Origin: Baylisascaris procyonis
Taxonomy: Eukaryota > Nematoda > Chromadorea > Rhabditida > Ascarididae
Direction: 5' to 3'
Length of the DNA stretch: 64,000 nt
NCBI GenBank assembly: GCA_037389465.1
Contig: JAZARR010000088.1
Span: 620,001 to 684,000, forward strand
Within the stretch, counting starts at the first letter, position 1, and the number at the start of each line of letters is the position of its first letter. This document shows, piece after piece, positions 52,001-61,324 of this stretch. The position numbers and the translations under genes are program-made. Below the pieces are notes generated by a model. That model searched no databases. It worked only from the letters and a program-made list of their open reading frames with translations, and was not told the DNA's origin.

Positions 52001-52200
52001 CTGCATAATGACAGCTCTGTTAACGCTTGTATTTTTACTGATTATAGTGATTCGTGTGAGGTCAACGCCTGTTCTGCATTGCACAGTGGGCATAAGTTAA
52101 CAAGATTCGATCGATCGAACAGATTCGCCCGATCCTATCAGCTAAATCCTTTAACAGCAAATGATGGACAGATGAACCAGAATTACATCAGTGGGTTGGT
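33910..52200 (+). CDS. Large multi-exon scaffold-like protein, unidentified; both ends open
   Basis: Exons are 33910-34029, 37583-37750, 39201-39269, 39884-39972, 41497-41705, 46727-46818, 48119-48209 and 49170-49283, then probably 51972-52200. A 47-base exon at 35295-35341 may be optional. Acceptors are mostly TTTCAG or TTGCAG; donors include GTTAGT, GTAATT, GTTGGT, GTAACA, GTAAGC and GTATGT. Phases agree across the eight core junctions, which is hard to get by chance. The roughly 317 visible residues start with a proline run, continue S/Y/Q/R-rich (STYSSSSYKQYSSSYQQQ) and contain DVPPPPSLDSLYR and a short helical DQIDSLIRDMEWKM. There is no membrane segment and no complete known domain. Proline stretches plus an 'IDSL..DME' helix recall the N-terminal half of zyxin/LPP proteins, but no LIM domain is in the window, so I leave it unnamed. 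Confidence 0.7.
35295..35341 (+). CDS. Possible frame-shifting (poison) cassette exon of 47 bases
   Basis: Good acceptor (TATTTTTCAG) and donor (GTTGGT at 35342). Length is not a multiple of three. After the proline frame of the preceding exon it shifts translation. The shifted frame stays open through 37583-37750 and 39201-39269, then stops at TGA (39885-39887). If the serine-rich frame of exon 33910 is used instead, it reads PSKSPAPGLDAQTLQ and keeps the downstream frame. Confidence 0.45.
35826..36056 (-). CDS. Putative small antisense protein (76 residues), unrecognised
   Basis: ATG at 36056 to TGA at 35826, inside an intron of the large + gene and on the opposite strand. The product starts MDESSKANHVQIASLHESLL and has ISIVCQYPIEEILPLEV in the middle. 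It ends ICAFCTPFK with a CxxC. Composition is mixed and protein-like, unlike most frames in this AT-rich DNA. There is no signal peptide, membrane segment or known domain. It may be a short gene, an exon, or the remnant of a transposon; the hairpin at 36141-36203 lies just upstream of it. Confidence 0.28.
   Translation of the reverse strand: MDESSKANHVQIASLHESLLAMTNKPLASLISIVCQYPIEEILPLEVTPDSTQKNECNQEISGEAGMICAFCTPFK
36141..36203. ncRNA. Near-perfect 63-base hairpin, miRNA-like or fold-back element
   Basis: TGTGTTTGCTCTCTGAG (36141-36157) pairs base for base with CTCAGAGAGCAAACACA (36187-36203). After one A/A mismatch, ACACAT (36159-36164) pairs with ATGTGT (36180-36185), leaving a short A/T-rich loop. 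The stem is about 24 bp with total length typical of a pre-miRNA. A poly-T tract flanks the right arm. No known miRNA seed was recognised. A small fold-back transposon is the main alternative. Confidence 0.5.
36825..37046 (-). other. Open minus-strand frame of unclear meaning
   Basis: A 73-codon frame with a helical, basic first half (DKIRERAKRGCLLMNQ) and TDDRLFARLLDGNVITAWHR. No acceptor or donor fits well and no family is recognised. It could be a decayed mobile-element ORF in the intron. Confidence 0.15.
37583..37750 (+). CDS. Large + gene exon (168 bases)
   Basis: Acceptor GTAAACTTTTAG, donor GTAATT. Phase 0 at both ends. Polar, charged sequence beginning CAAAGLRKTQYDRPLRSDFE with later GRYRQDRPFNESMESDK. 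No domain. Confidence 0.65.
39010..39051. repeat. Perfect tandem duplication of a 21-base unit
   Basis: Two adjacent identical copies of TTACATAGTTTTCTTGTTTC plus A. A recent slippage or repair duplication in an intron of the large + gene. Confidence 0.9.
39201..39269 (+). CDS. Large + gene exon (69 bases)
   Basis: Acceptor GTTTTGCAG, donor GTTGGT. Phase 0 at both ends, LHASPSGARDSVPLGDVYRH. Its length is a multiple of three, so it can be included or skipped without loss of frame. Confidence 0.65.
39884..39972 (+). CDS. Large + gene exon (89 bases, Ser/Tyr/Gln-rich)
   Basis: Acceptor CATATTTCAG, donor GTTAGT at 39973, phase 0 to 2. It encodes LKYETTGRPVQ, then alternating S, Y and Q residues. 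A second AG six bases in (CTGAAG) gives an alternative acceptor that would drop two residues. Confidence 0.68.
41497..41705 (+). CDS. Large + gene exon (209 bases)
   Basis: Acceptor CTAAATTTCAG, donor GTAACA at 41706, phase 2 to 1. It encodes SSVSARDSPYISDPRAAIRA, then a tyrosine/glutamine-rich stretch and a charged helix-like EEGTKFARELRDQ. The longest and most informative exon of the gene; matches no domain I know. Confidence 0.72.
41765..41936 (-). CDS. Putative terminal exon of an unknown minus-strand gene
   Basis: Acceptor ATCAACGCAG on the minus strand, then 56 codons to TGA at 41765. The sequence reads MGSKVQLPRPFPKNSC, then a charged helical SEIPEVQELQRELWAIRF. An ATG lies four bases into the exon, so it could also be a small complete ORF. 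It lies antisense, directly after the 41497-41705 exon. Part of it is built on a small palindrome (CTGAAGTTCAG), so coding may be fortuitous. Confidence 0.22.
43248..43362. repeat. Degenerate tandem array of GAATAGA..CGCC-type units
   Basis: Four imperfect units with the pattern (T/G)CGAATA or TTGAATAGA followed by A-rich bases and CGCC: TTGAATAAAAAAACCGCC, TTTGAATAGACAGACGGC, CTTCGATAGAGGACGCC and TGCGAATAGAC. It lies in an intron of the large + gene. Confidence 0.5.
43909..43985 (+). CDS. Candidate alternative exon of the large + gene
   Basis: Acceptor CATATACAG, donor GTGAGT at 43986. It is open as IPVGTKTLRIEHGESEEIRN. Phase 1 to 0, the same class as 46727-46818. Adding it to that exon would break the frame; replacing that exon would not. 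Confidence 0.28.
44471..44683 (-). repeat. GC-rich repeat-like segment C
   Basis: A GC-rich block with long open frames on both strands. It contains ATTTTTGGACTCGCGG on the minus strand, resembling ATTTTTGGA in copies A/B and TTCGGACTCGCGG in segment D. A second shared pattern is TTTTGGACATTCGCGC here versus TGTGGATGTTTGCGC in D. Its frame IFGLAGGSAGARVFWTFAQG has no recognised domain. Probably a diverged repeat. Confidence 0.35.
45323..45498 (-). CDS. Putative terminal exon of an unknown minus-strand gene
   Basis: A strong acceptor (TTTCACTTCTTGCAG) precedes 57 codons to a TAA at 45323. It begins QTYVYPPADAELKDRLARLT and continues AITDMFWRLTKN, a likely helix. No GT donor usable in frame lies before the stop, so it would be a last exon; the final 15 residues are aromatic and low-quality. 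No upstream exon was found and no family is recognised. Confidence 0.28.
45978..46150. repeat. GC-rich repeat-like segment D, with exon-like frame
   Basis: Similar to segment C as described there. On the + strand, 45978-46060 also looks like an exon (acceptor GCTGTCAG, donor GTGGGC, phase 1 to 0). Its frame is SPSRWRFAKRKHPQEIRE. Similarity to C makes a repeat origin more likely than an independent host exon. Confidence 0.3.
46727..46818 (+). CDS. Large + gene exon (92 bases)
   Basis: Acceptor AGCATTTTCAG, donor GTAAGC, phase 1 to 0. It encodes LTRSQRIANQFQQSQLRD followed by VPPPPSLDSLYR. PPPPSL is a plausible SH3/WW/EVH1-type ligand. Confidence 0.72.
48119..48209 (+). CDS. Large + gene exon (91 bases)
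   Basis: Acceptor TAATTGTTGCAG, donor GTATGT at 48210, phase 0 to 1. It encodes QSRRQGGDQIDSLIRDMEWK and MNTGVGAAGD, with a short amphipathic helix (IDSLIRDME) like the leucine/aspartate helices used for protein docking. Confidence 0.7.
49170..49283 (+). CDS. Large + gene exon (114 bases)
   Basis: Acceptor TTCTCTCCTGGCAG, donor GTATGT at 49284, phase 1 at both ends. It encodes GTYADSANPFEPFDRQQK and a basic, threonine-rich tail. NPFEPF resembles NPF/FxPF-type short endocytic motifs, which may be chance. Confidence 0.65.
50119..51749 (-). CDS. Putative nested minus-strand gene with sushi-like and trypsin-like motifs
   Basis: Three exons join in phase: 51749-51646 (acceptor GAATGCTGCAG, donor GTAAAT), 51104-51056 (acceptor GATAATGCAG, donor GTAGAC) and 50579-50311 or 50579-50119 (acceptor TGATCTTCAG). 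The first reads LEGRAWLDDIPTCRPTC, like the end of a sushi/CCP module. The last has SSIIAINALTAHC, close to the catalytic-histidine motif of trypsin-like proteases (usually TAAHC), and later EDIEMRF...IHLC, where the aspartate motif and a PICL-type strand would fall. No GDSGG serine motif was found, and the 5' end is missing. It may be a divergent or decaying protease-like gene, or coincidence. It sits in an intron of the large + gene, antisense. With no donor used at 50311 the frame runs to TGA at 50119. Confidence 0.3.
51972..52200 (+). CDS. Probable next exon of the large + gene
   Basis: Acceptor GATTTTTAAG, donor probably GTAAGG at 52201; GTTGGT at 52195 is an alternative. It continues the phase of the exon at 49170-49283 (phase 1) and is open for 75 codons, including SCEVNACSALHSGHKL and RFDRSNRFARSYQLNPL. 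The acceptor is weaker than those of the core exons. No downstream partner was found in the window. Confidence 0.42.
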
Positions 52201-55200
52201 GTAAGGCCAAGCCTAAATCTTAATGAAGGTTGGTGGTCAGAATCCTAGTGGAGGTTGATGGTCAAGAAGTAGAGCTGTGGAACCGATTTGAGTGTTCGAC
52301 TTATGCAAACTGGGGCACAACACTGGTGGTATAGGCCGGTCACTTTCCCCGCACAGATGCCATAGGCCTAGTTAGGATTCAGATTCAATGAGCAAATAAA
52401 AGTATGCTGGATTGTCGTATAACCGGCCCAGTTGTAGCGAAATGATTATTTCTAAGTTTAAGAAGGGAAAATCTTGCGCTTATGACTTAATTCTTCGGCC
52501 TGGGAGTGTTTCAAAGGAACATTAAGAGGAAAGTATTCGAGCTGTACCTCGATCATTTGACACCCGGTTGCACCCAAAGGTGGAAATAAACAATGACTTG
52601 AGAAATTCTATTTTTGTCTTGCACTGCTTTAAACATATCATTGACGTCGGCAACTGAAAACAAGAATTCCCATTAGAGAATTTCTTCATTTTTTAAGCCA
52701 TTCGGACGGTTTCGAAAAAAAATTTATGACCACGCATCAAATATGCCCACAATAATACTTTTGGCATTTGTACATCAAAGTGCTTTATCGGTAATTCGAT
52801 TAAACGTTTTTATTTCATTCTTTTCACTTAGACCACCCATTTCGAGAAACAAAATTGCACAGTTATTAAGAATGACTCAGTCTCTCGCAGTCACATCTGG
52901 AATTGAACGCTCATTTTACTCTCAAAAAGTGTGAATTTTCTTTTCGCTTTGCTTTCTTTTTGTTTATTTTTCGTTCTCGTCCAGCTGTCGTATTTTTATG
53001 GCTCATTTCAGCAGTAAAAATGCAATATATCGTTTTATCTTAGTGAATTGTTTGTTTATAGGAAACGATTATATCTAGTATAATTATGAAGCGCTAATTT
53101 TACGATGATTTCTATTGATTATTGAAGGTATAGCGGCAAAATCAGCGAAAAGTTCAAACGCCATAGTGAAGCAAACTTTTAAATTTTATGTTCATTCTAT
53201 TACAATTCTTTCGTTTCGTTATTGACATTCATTGTTTTCTATACTGTATGGAAAGTTTCTTTAGCGCTTTTCTACTCTCATGATTTCGATTTGTTTGCCT
53301 AAAGTAGTTATGGTGTGATGAAATACATTTGATGAGCATTATGTATACATTTGCTAAATAATCTCCCAGTGAATATAGTTGTCACTGAGTAAATATTGAT
53401 TCATAACTCTACAACATGCTCGAATAGTCAGTTGATTGCTCTTTTTTCTGGTTGAATGAAACTATTCATTGGGAATGCTTTCAAATTCGGTGCAAGCTAA
53501 AATCTATCCGTTCAAAAAAATTTTTTTAAGGAAAACAGTCGTCTAACGTATTTTGAATATTAATTTCTAATACGTTTAGAAGCAAGCACGCTTGTTGAGC
53601 TTTACGATGCGTGAAATGATCTTTAATCATCGTCGCTAAGCATCGCTGTATTTAGGTATTACATTTTACTATGCTTTTTTTTCTTTGCTAGTGCAGAAAT
53701 TTAGACATTTTTGCACAAACATTAGGCAAAACATAAGCGTTTTTGCTATCAATTTTGATAGTGCATGAATAAAATCACTTAGAAAATATTAGAAAATATA
53801 TTGTTCGATGAAGCATTATCTTCAACAACAGTACTCTTCATCCTAAGAAAGCCTCTTCATAAGCACTAAGGTAAAGTTTTTAAATACCTAAGCTGATTAT
53901 ATCTGACGCATATCTAAAAAAGAAAATTTTAAAGTGCTTATCAGTAACAGATTTATCAGTCTGCACAGTTTTTTTTTTTTTTTTTTTTTTGTTATATTTG
54001 CGCAGCTATATTTGCGTTTTTTTTTTCTTCTTAATTTGCATCTCTCTGTCTCTTTATATTTCTATTATCAGAGTCAACTTTTGTGAAGCATGTTCACATT
54101 CAATACACTTTAAAGATACAAAATTTTAGAAAGTAAATTTTTAACGTTACTATTCAAAATTCTGATTAATTTGAGAGTTTTTCATTTTGTTCAAGTTGGT
54201 TTTTGAAATAATTTTCAGGCGATTAAATTTTGAAAATTCAGTGGAAAATCCATAGTTCAGTGAACTGAAAATGTCGAGATTTTTCGATTTTTTTTTTCTT
54301 TTTAGTACACATAGACGTGCATCATTATCTTGAAAGGGCAATAAAGGTACCGGAAAATGGCATCAATAATGAGATTCGTTGCGGTAAGAAATTGCTTCTA
54401 CTGCACTTTCTTATTGGTCACAATTTGAAATGCTCAGCATTGTGTCCTATTTAAAAACAATCTCATATAGAATTTCATCTGAATTTTGAATCACGCGAAT
54501 TCATTCAAGTTGGGGCAACTACCTGGAATTTATGGAGTTGCAGGGGTTAGGAAGGGCGCTTTCATATCCATGAGTATGGCATGTGCGAAAGACTTTATGA
54601 GAGAAATCCAAAGGGTCTGTATCGTACCTTTAGCATATCATTTATGCGTCTTATCTCTCTCGCTACCATTAGCACATTCGCTAGCTAGTACTAGTTTAGG
54701 GGGCATTGCAGATGCAAAATAACCACGACTTGTGTACCATTTTTCTTGCGAAGAAAGAATAAACACAATTCTGAACATTCAGGATAAACTAAATCCAGTT
54801 GTTTTATTATGGATATATTTTTCATATATAGAACCTTGAATAAGTGGAATCAAATAAACTGATTCATCCTCATCCAAAAAAATCAACTCTTTCTTTTTTG
54901 ATATTTTTGGCAGAAATTCCTCCCGTTCTTTTGCTTCTTCGTGGCTTCAAATCCGATCACTTGTATCCAAAAAGTTGCCCTAAAAATGCACATTTAGAAA
55001 GCAGAAAGTTAAGCATTGAGCGACTATAAATTTTTAATGTGCCGGCATTTCATTTTTTTTTTCAAACATTAAACTTATAGTTCATTTATTCAGTTGAGGC
55101 ATTCTTGCGCACATGATGAACATAGTCTGTCTCTATCATGGACATCCCTTGGGGATTGTAATGGCGGATTTCACTTCTTTTACGTCGATTCCTTGAGGCA

Positions 55201-57850
55201 CAGGATTTAGTCGCCACACAGGACGGAATAGGTGAGAGGCTCAAAATGTTTGACACAACAAGAACTTGTGACGTTCTTGTTGTACAGTTATGTCTAGGCT
55301 ATCATCTGCGTCTTAGAATTTCAAATATCTTTCTTCCTTGCGTTTCTTGCTCACATCGATCTGAATGAAAAAAAGTACTTTATCCTTCAACCCATAAGCT
55401 GATCACACTCCTATAAGAACAGTCCATAGGCTGTCCACACCATAATCAATCAAATCGTTGATAACAGAGCTGAAGTAGATTGTTGAAGAAGTGTTGGATG
55501 AGTTAAGCTAATACGAAACATTCTTAAGTGAAAGCAATGACCATATTGTTGCTGCATTAAACGCTGATCAGCAGCAAGAATACGAATGTCATTGAAGGGA
55601 GAACACTGAATTTTAATTCATCGTAACATTACAGGGGCGGCTTATAGAAACAGAGTGCGTGTTGGTCGTTTTTGACGAAATTCGAGTGAAATCGCGAAAT
55701 TGATTGAAGAAATTGTCGGAATTAGTAAAATCAACGAGATTGCTTACATACTGTTCTCTTCACATTCTTTGGAAGGGGAATTGCTGCTCTCGTGGACTGA
55801 CGGAAGAGGGCTTCGGTTGGGAAGGGAATAGGAAGCGGGAAAGAGACAGTGAAGGAAAATGACTGCTTAAGTAGGAAATTCGGACTCTTTTAATTTCCAT
55901 CTAAATTAAGTTGCTTGCCAGGAGTTAGTTTTCAACAGAGATCACTTCAGTGTCTATTTATGATGCTCGAACTTCCCTCCTGGTTTCCTTTCCCACCACT
56001 CTCTTCCAGCATCCCCTCCCCTCCGCTCAGAAAGTCACAGTTATGTAGCTGTCAGAGAAATTGTGTAATAGAGATAATTGTTAAGATGAGTGCTCTGCCG
56101 TAGTGATGAAGAAAATATCTTCGAAGTTTTCATCAAAATGCGGTTACCGAATAAATTCCAGGCTATATTAAACTGAACGGTGCCCATTATCTTTGCCCTC
56201 ACCCTGTTGCACTTGATCTTTTTGGCTGCGCTTTCATTGTGATTCAACCGCTGTTCTGTCTGGCTAGACCGCAAAGGTAGTGGTTTAGAACATTAGAACA
56301 CAGGCAATTAGAACATCCGTTTGAGAGTGCGGAGGAAGAGCGTTGAGGAATGCCTGTGAGTGTGATGTGTTGTTCTGTTTTTGTGTGTCGGTGTGCGTGT
56401 CAAAGCAGCATCATATGTGCAATTCATACTGCGATGGATATCTTCTTCAAGAGCGCCTTTGTGCAGGCATACAGAGATAACCCAACAGAATCACATCATA
56501 GAGGGTGAGAGAAAAAAAGAGAAAACGTGTGGAAGGTGCGAAATAAACTTTTAAGAGCGTGGGCGATGCAATAAGAACAAGTGGAATACGTGCATAAGAC
56601 AGACAACACACACTAGACTATATTGCAGAGAGCAACAGAGAAATAAAAATAGAAATAAACGTCAGAAATTCGCGGAGAGGGTGAAACGAAAAAAAGCAAT
56701 GAACAAAATTACGCGATTTCATTGTGCAGTGTGTCCCTGTTTGCAGATAGCCTCAACGAGCATGTCATCCCCGGTTCCTGGTCAGTTACAAGCTGTTTTT
56801 TTAAAGTGTCTTTGAGCACTGCCCTATCCCCCTTCATTCTACCTGATTTCCTATGAACAGGGAATAGCCACGGATAATCACCACCTCTTCATCACATCCC
56901 GCGGATGAATATCAAACGAATTGGATTATATTTCGCCTAGGTCCTTGGTTGCTCACTTAGGCGAACAGTATTTTGGATTTGATCTCGGTCAACGAAAATG
57001 TTATTGTATCAGTGAGAGTGTGCTTGACAAAATTTGCTTGAGTCAGCATCCTGCTATTGTTGTGTTGAGGTTATCTTTTTACGTACTGTTTGCTTTTCGA
57101 TGTTATATTCGGTCTTTGTTCTTTTCTTAGGATATCCTCTTTACAAATACGATCTATTTTTACTATCTTCTTGTTCATTTTTGTATTTTATTTTGCACTC
57201 ATAGTTCTTAAATAATCTCATGTTTTTAATTAATGGTGCATTTAAATAATTTCAAAACTCTTCGACTTTGGTCACTGCTTGTGATCTTGTATTGTTAGAT
57301 TCATCGATCGCAGTATAACAGCTCCGAATTTTACATTCGCTTCCAAACTTTTGTTCGTAAGCGAATGTGTAATTGTGATCTATTTACCGCCATTGTCATT
57401 CCATTCGCTCCGATTTTCTCACTGCTAATGCACATCTTTTACTCCATGGCCCATTTAGAGCTAACTGAAATCTCTTCGATTGTTGAATATAGTAGCCCGA
57501 CCTAAAAATTTATAAAATCCTCGTAAATTTTAATCGTTTACCATTCAGAAAGGAACGTCAAAGTCAAGTCTATTCGTAAAGTTTTCAATGCTTCTCATTA
57601 CCTTTAATTTACTGAGCGATTGTTCAGGACGGCGATGCAAACGCCTTCGTACTGATAATGGATCGGTAGCTGTGATTTATGCTTATCATACTTTAAAACT
57701 CGGTTTATAATCTACCCCATGTTGCTTAATTTCGGAAGCAGAATCAGCCATCGGACTTAAATTGCGCCTTTCACCATTAATTTCGTTTATTGACAATCTT
57801 TGCATTAAGCGACAGCTGTTTATGAGACCTAACGATCTCTCCAAGTTGGT
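52201..57850. other. Gene-poor 3' stretch, part 1
   Basis: No exon continuing the large + gene was found. It holds an imperfect duplication near 52210-52270 (GGTTGGTGGTCA and GGTTGATGGTCA) and poly-T runs near 53970-54010. One exon-like fragment sits at 56747-56780 (CTGTTTGCAG, 34 open bases, GTCAGT), too short to support. Confidence 0.4.
55255..55283. terminator. Short perfect hairpin (11-bp stem, 7-base loop)
   Basis: ACAACAAGAAC at 55255-55265 pairs with GTTCTTGTTGT at 55273-55283. In a eukaryote this is not a rho-independent terminator; no U tract follows. It may be a chance palindrome or a fold-back scar. Confidence 0.3.
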
Positions 57851-57854
57851 GCAC

Positions 57855-57925
57855 TGCAATAAACGCAGTCAGTGAGGGCGTCAGGTATGTGAACTTAATG
57901 ATCACAAGTTCGAGTTCTGCCTGCA
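57855..57925 (+). repeat. tRNA-derived degenerate element
   Basis: The sequence has a tRNA-like order: GCAGTCAGTGAGGGCG (A-box-like), then a TGTGA...TCACA stem around a nine-base loop at the anticodon position, then GTTCGAGTTC (B-box-like) and TGCCTGCAG. The loop is too long for a functional tRNA. It looks like a tRNA pseudogene or SINE head. Confidence 0.4.
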
Positions 57926-60900
57926 GCAAAATTTTTCATCAGTCTCTCTATATCCTCAAAATAAACGATTGCACTTCAAGCGTCGATTTCATTTTCCCGA
58001 GATGTATTCATTTGGAATCAATAATATCTTATCTGATAATGACAACCAACTGAATTTATATTGTTGAATTTTTGAGTATGCTGAACGGCTTTTATCTTTG
58101 ATGGCTTTAGAATGACTGATTGCATTCGAATCAATAAGATGTAGTGGAAACGCGTTTCGCCATTTCTTTCGCAGTAATTTTGGCAACCACATTCTTGAGC
58201 TTTAAACTCAACTTAATGGGTTATTATTGCTAAAGTTACGATTACAAAAGCATTTGTGGCATATAACTGCCGTTGCAATAGGTGATCGCAATCACATGAA
58301 AGCGGGCTGGTTCTTAAATTATTCTCAGTAGTTTATGTCTGCATCGAATTGCGTCACATACATCGGCCGCTTAATTCTTAGGCATAATATTGTGGCGGAA
58401 AATGCACTTTGAACAAAAGGAAGCGCCACTAAGTGGAAAAATTTTACATGCTTGAATGCAGTCTTTCAAAAAAGATTATTACTTTTTCATTAACCTTTCA
58501 AATTTTTCTTTGAGAAATTTTTAGTTCACGTTTGCAGCCTCGAATCATCAAATAAAAACGAGGTTATCAGTTTTATGAGAATGATTATTGACTAAATACC
58601 TATCAACGAGGTTAAATATCTATCGGGAATAATTTCCGATTTCGCAATTGCATTTGGTAATGCGCTTTTGAATTCGATCAGATACATTCAAATTCGATCA
58701 GGTACCGTCAAAGCAGTGATTTTATGAATGCAAAGTTTTGCTTTAGTTGGAATAAGCCGTTTCGAATTTGAATGTTTTTTAAATAGTTGATGATTGCTTC
58801 TTTGCCGTAAACATTCTCTGCTATTTTGAGCTGTTTTCTTGAAAATATATACTTTTAGCACTAATATTTGATCTTTGTTGAGAACAAAAAAAAAGTATGT
58901 CGTGCTAATACAACAAATATTCGTTAAAGTGAGAAAGATGGCAGAAGAAGAGTAGAGTGTAGCTGTATTTTTCTATTCCAAGATATCAAAAAAAATATTA
59001 TAGATTTATCATTCCGTTTCTATTTGAAGTACTTTACGTCTCCCAATCAAGAGACGTTTTTAGTATGTCAGCCTTTTGAAGGTGGCTAAGAAATCTGATG
59101 TTTTTGACGCGAAAATTGCAAACGAGCGATTTTCCATGTGGAAGAAAACTTGTTTTTTGGGGCGTTTACACACTCTAAAGGTATAAACACTTGATATGCT
59201 CACCAATGTTGACATTGACTTCTCAGTTACTGCAAGAGAGTTATTAGAAAAAAGAGATAGGGTTTTTTTATCGGCCATCATTCAGCTACTCGAGGTTTTA
59301 TTGCTTTTATAAACAACTTTATGGGCACACCTTTGAGGTTTTGTAAATAGCTTCATATAAAGGATTCTTGGATATCGTTTTGTTTACCTCTGAATTTTTT
59401 TAAAGTTTCGAAGCTCCTTTCTACGGAGATTTTCCATTGAAGTTATCCATCTAAAAAGAATTGCTTACCATGACCACACAAAAACCGAATTGGGAAGTAC
59501 CTCATCTCAGATTTCATCGTCCCATCTTTGCCTTCTTTCGTTTTACTGCGCTCATTTTTGAGTTTATCGAAACAGCTATCTGCTTTGGAAACTTTAGTTC
59601 GAAACTTTATGTCTGCAAACTAATAGCAATGTTTAACGAACGAGATTGACAAATGAATGAAATGCGATTTTTCGCTCATTTGGTGGAGTTTCGAAGATGT
59701 CGAAGTTGAAATCTACGCTTAGCAACTTTGGATAATTTCCAGTTATAGGTCTTCCAAAATTTCAGCCATTTAGCTAGTTTCCAGTTGGTCTTCTGGAAAA
59801 TGCTTTAGCGCCACTTTATCACGCACACAGATCTGAATTGAAATTGCTATTGTGGGCACTTGCGTCGAAATCATTTTATGCAACCGTTATTTTAAGCTGA
59901 CGTCGATTTGTTTACGAGCTGGTGAAGTTTGTTTTCATTACCACCCACAATTATGGCGGCCAGTGTCTCGCTGGATGTTTTGATCTTATTTGCCAATAGT
60001 TAAACATTGATACTTGAACAGTGTTTTGGCAGAATGATCCCCGCATCCTTTTTCATCGACTTTTCACGAAGATTTCTTAGGGGCGAACGATGAAGCATTA
60101 TTTCAAGTTCGAAAACTTTCATATTTCCCATTTTTTATGGAGGAGGGATATGCGATATTGTAAATGAGGAGCAAAGGAAGAAAAAGCAGTTGGGAAATTT
60201 TCACTAAAGAAAGATTGTAGCTAGATTTTTTTAACTTGTACAGCCGTTCCCTCTTATTACGTTTGCATTAATTATACTCCATCGAAAAACTTTCAAAAAT
60301 TTTATCTTCTTTGAAAGCTTTTGGCAGTTATCTTTCCATGGTGATAAAAGAGTTTTTGCTGGCTAGTTGATGCACTCTTCATGCCTCAAAAGCTAATCGT
60401 AAATTCATGAGACGTATATTGCGATCAATGAGCCTGAATTTCGCTCTCGCTGGGGCATTGAAAGAGAAGATCGGTCAAATTGATGTGATATGTAGAGAGA
60501 CGATAATAATGTGTCGACCTTTCTCCGCCGACTTCATTCACTCTTTTTCCGTTTTTTGCCCAATATTATTGCCAAAATGTTGCTGAAGAAAGGAGAAACT
60601 TGTGGGCGAAGATGGCAGTCAACCTGCAAAATGTGCTACAAAATATTCTTCAGTCGTTCGCGTTGGCGTAGCTTCTTTGCTGTAGGTTCTAGCTGTTACC
60701 AAACTTTTCCAGTTCATGACTGCTCGCTTTTTTTGTTCCTTAGTTGTTTCAGTTGTAGAGGGGTGCTCACACGAAGAGTTGATAATTTTAACGCGAAACA
60801 TTTCGCATAGCTACCCCCCTAATTTGGATCATCAATATGTGCCAACTGGGCTAACGAAATGGAAGTAGCACCTTCGTTAAGTTGCTCGAGAAAACAACTT

Positions 60901-61263
60901 GCAACATTTCTGAGTATGTAATGCAAATAATTATTTATATTCTTGGTGTGTTATTAGGCCAGAAGTTGTTTTCATAGGTGCGCTGAAAAAGTGAGACCAA
61001 GAGGTGTTCGAACTGCAGCCGCAAAATAGCTGGTTGCAAATAACAGCTGTCTTTTATATACACAGTGCTCCCTCTCTCAACGATTTGCTTACTCCGAGTT
61101 CTACGGCCTTCTTTTAGATGGCGTAGGCGATGCTATTAGTCTTTCTTCAGGGCGCGTTCATACGCACTGCTTCGCGAAGCTGGTAAGCCCAGAGCCCTAC
61201 ACTGATGGCCATAAAACCTGGGATACATATGTAAATACGTGCAAATGTATATGCACATAAATG

Positions 61264-61266
<3 letters not shown>
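57926..61266. other. Gene-poor 3' stretch, part 2
   Basis: No supported gene. A 99-codon + frame at 60511-60810 is rich in F, R, C and S with no zinc-binding spacing. It has no splice sites that connect it to the large gene. Confidence 0.4.

Positions 61267-61321
<55 letters not shown>
61267..61321. repeat. (TA)n microsatellite, 27 units
   Basis: A clean TA run flanked by TG/CA-rich alternating purine-pyrimidine sequence (GTGTGTGCGTACATGCATAC on the right), a typical compound microsatellite. Confidence 0.95.

Positions 61322-61324
<3 letters not shown>

Noticed and set aside
60511..60810. Cysteine-containing + frame considered as LIM or zinc-finger
   Set aside because: Cysteine/histidine spacing does not fit LIM, RING or C2H2 patterns and no splice sites support it.
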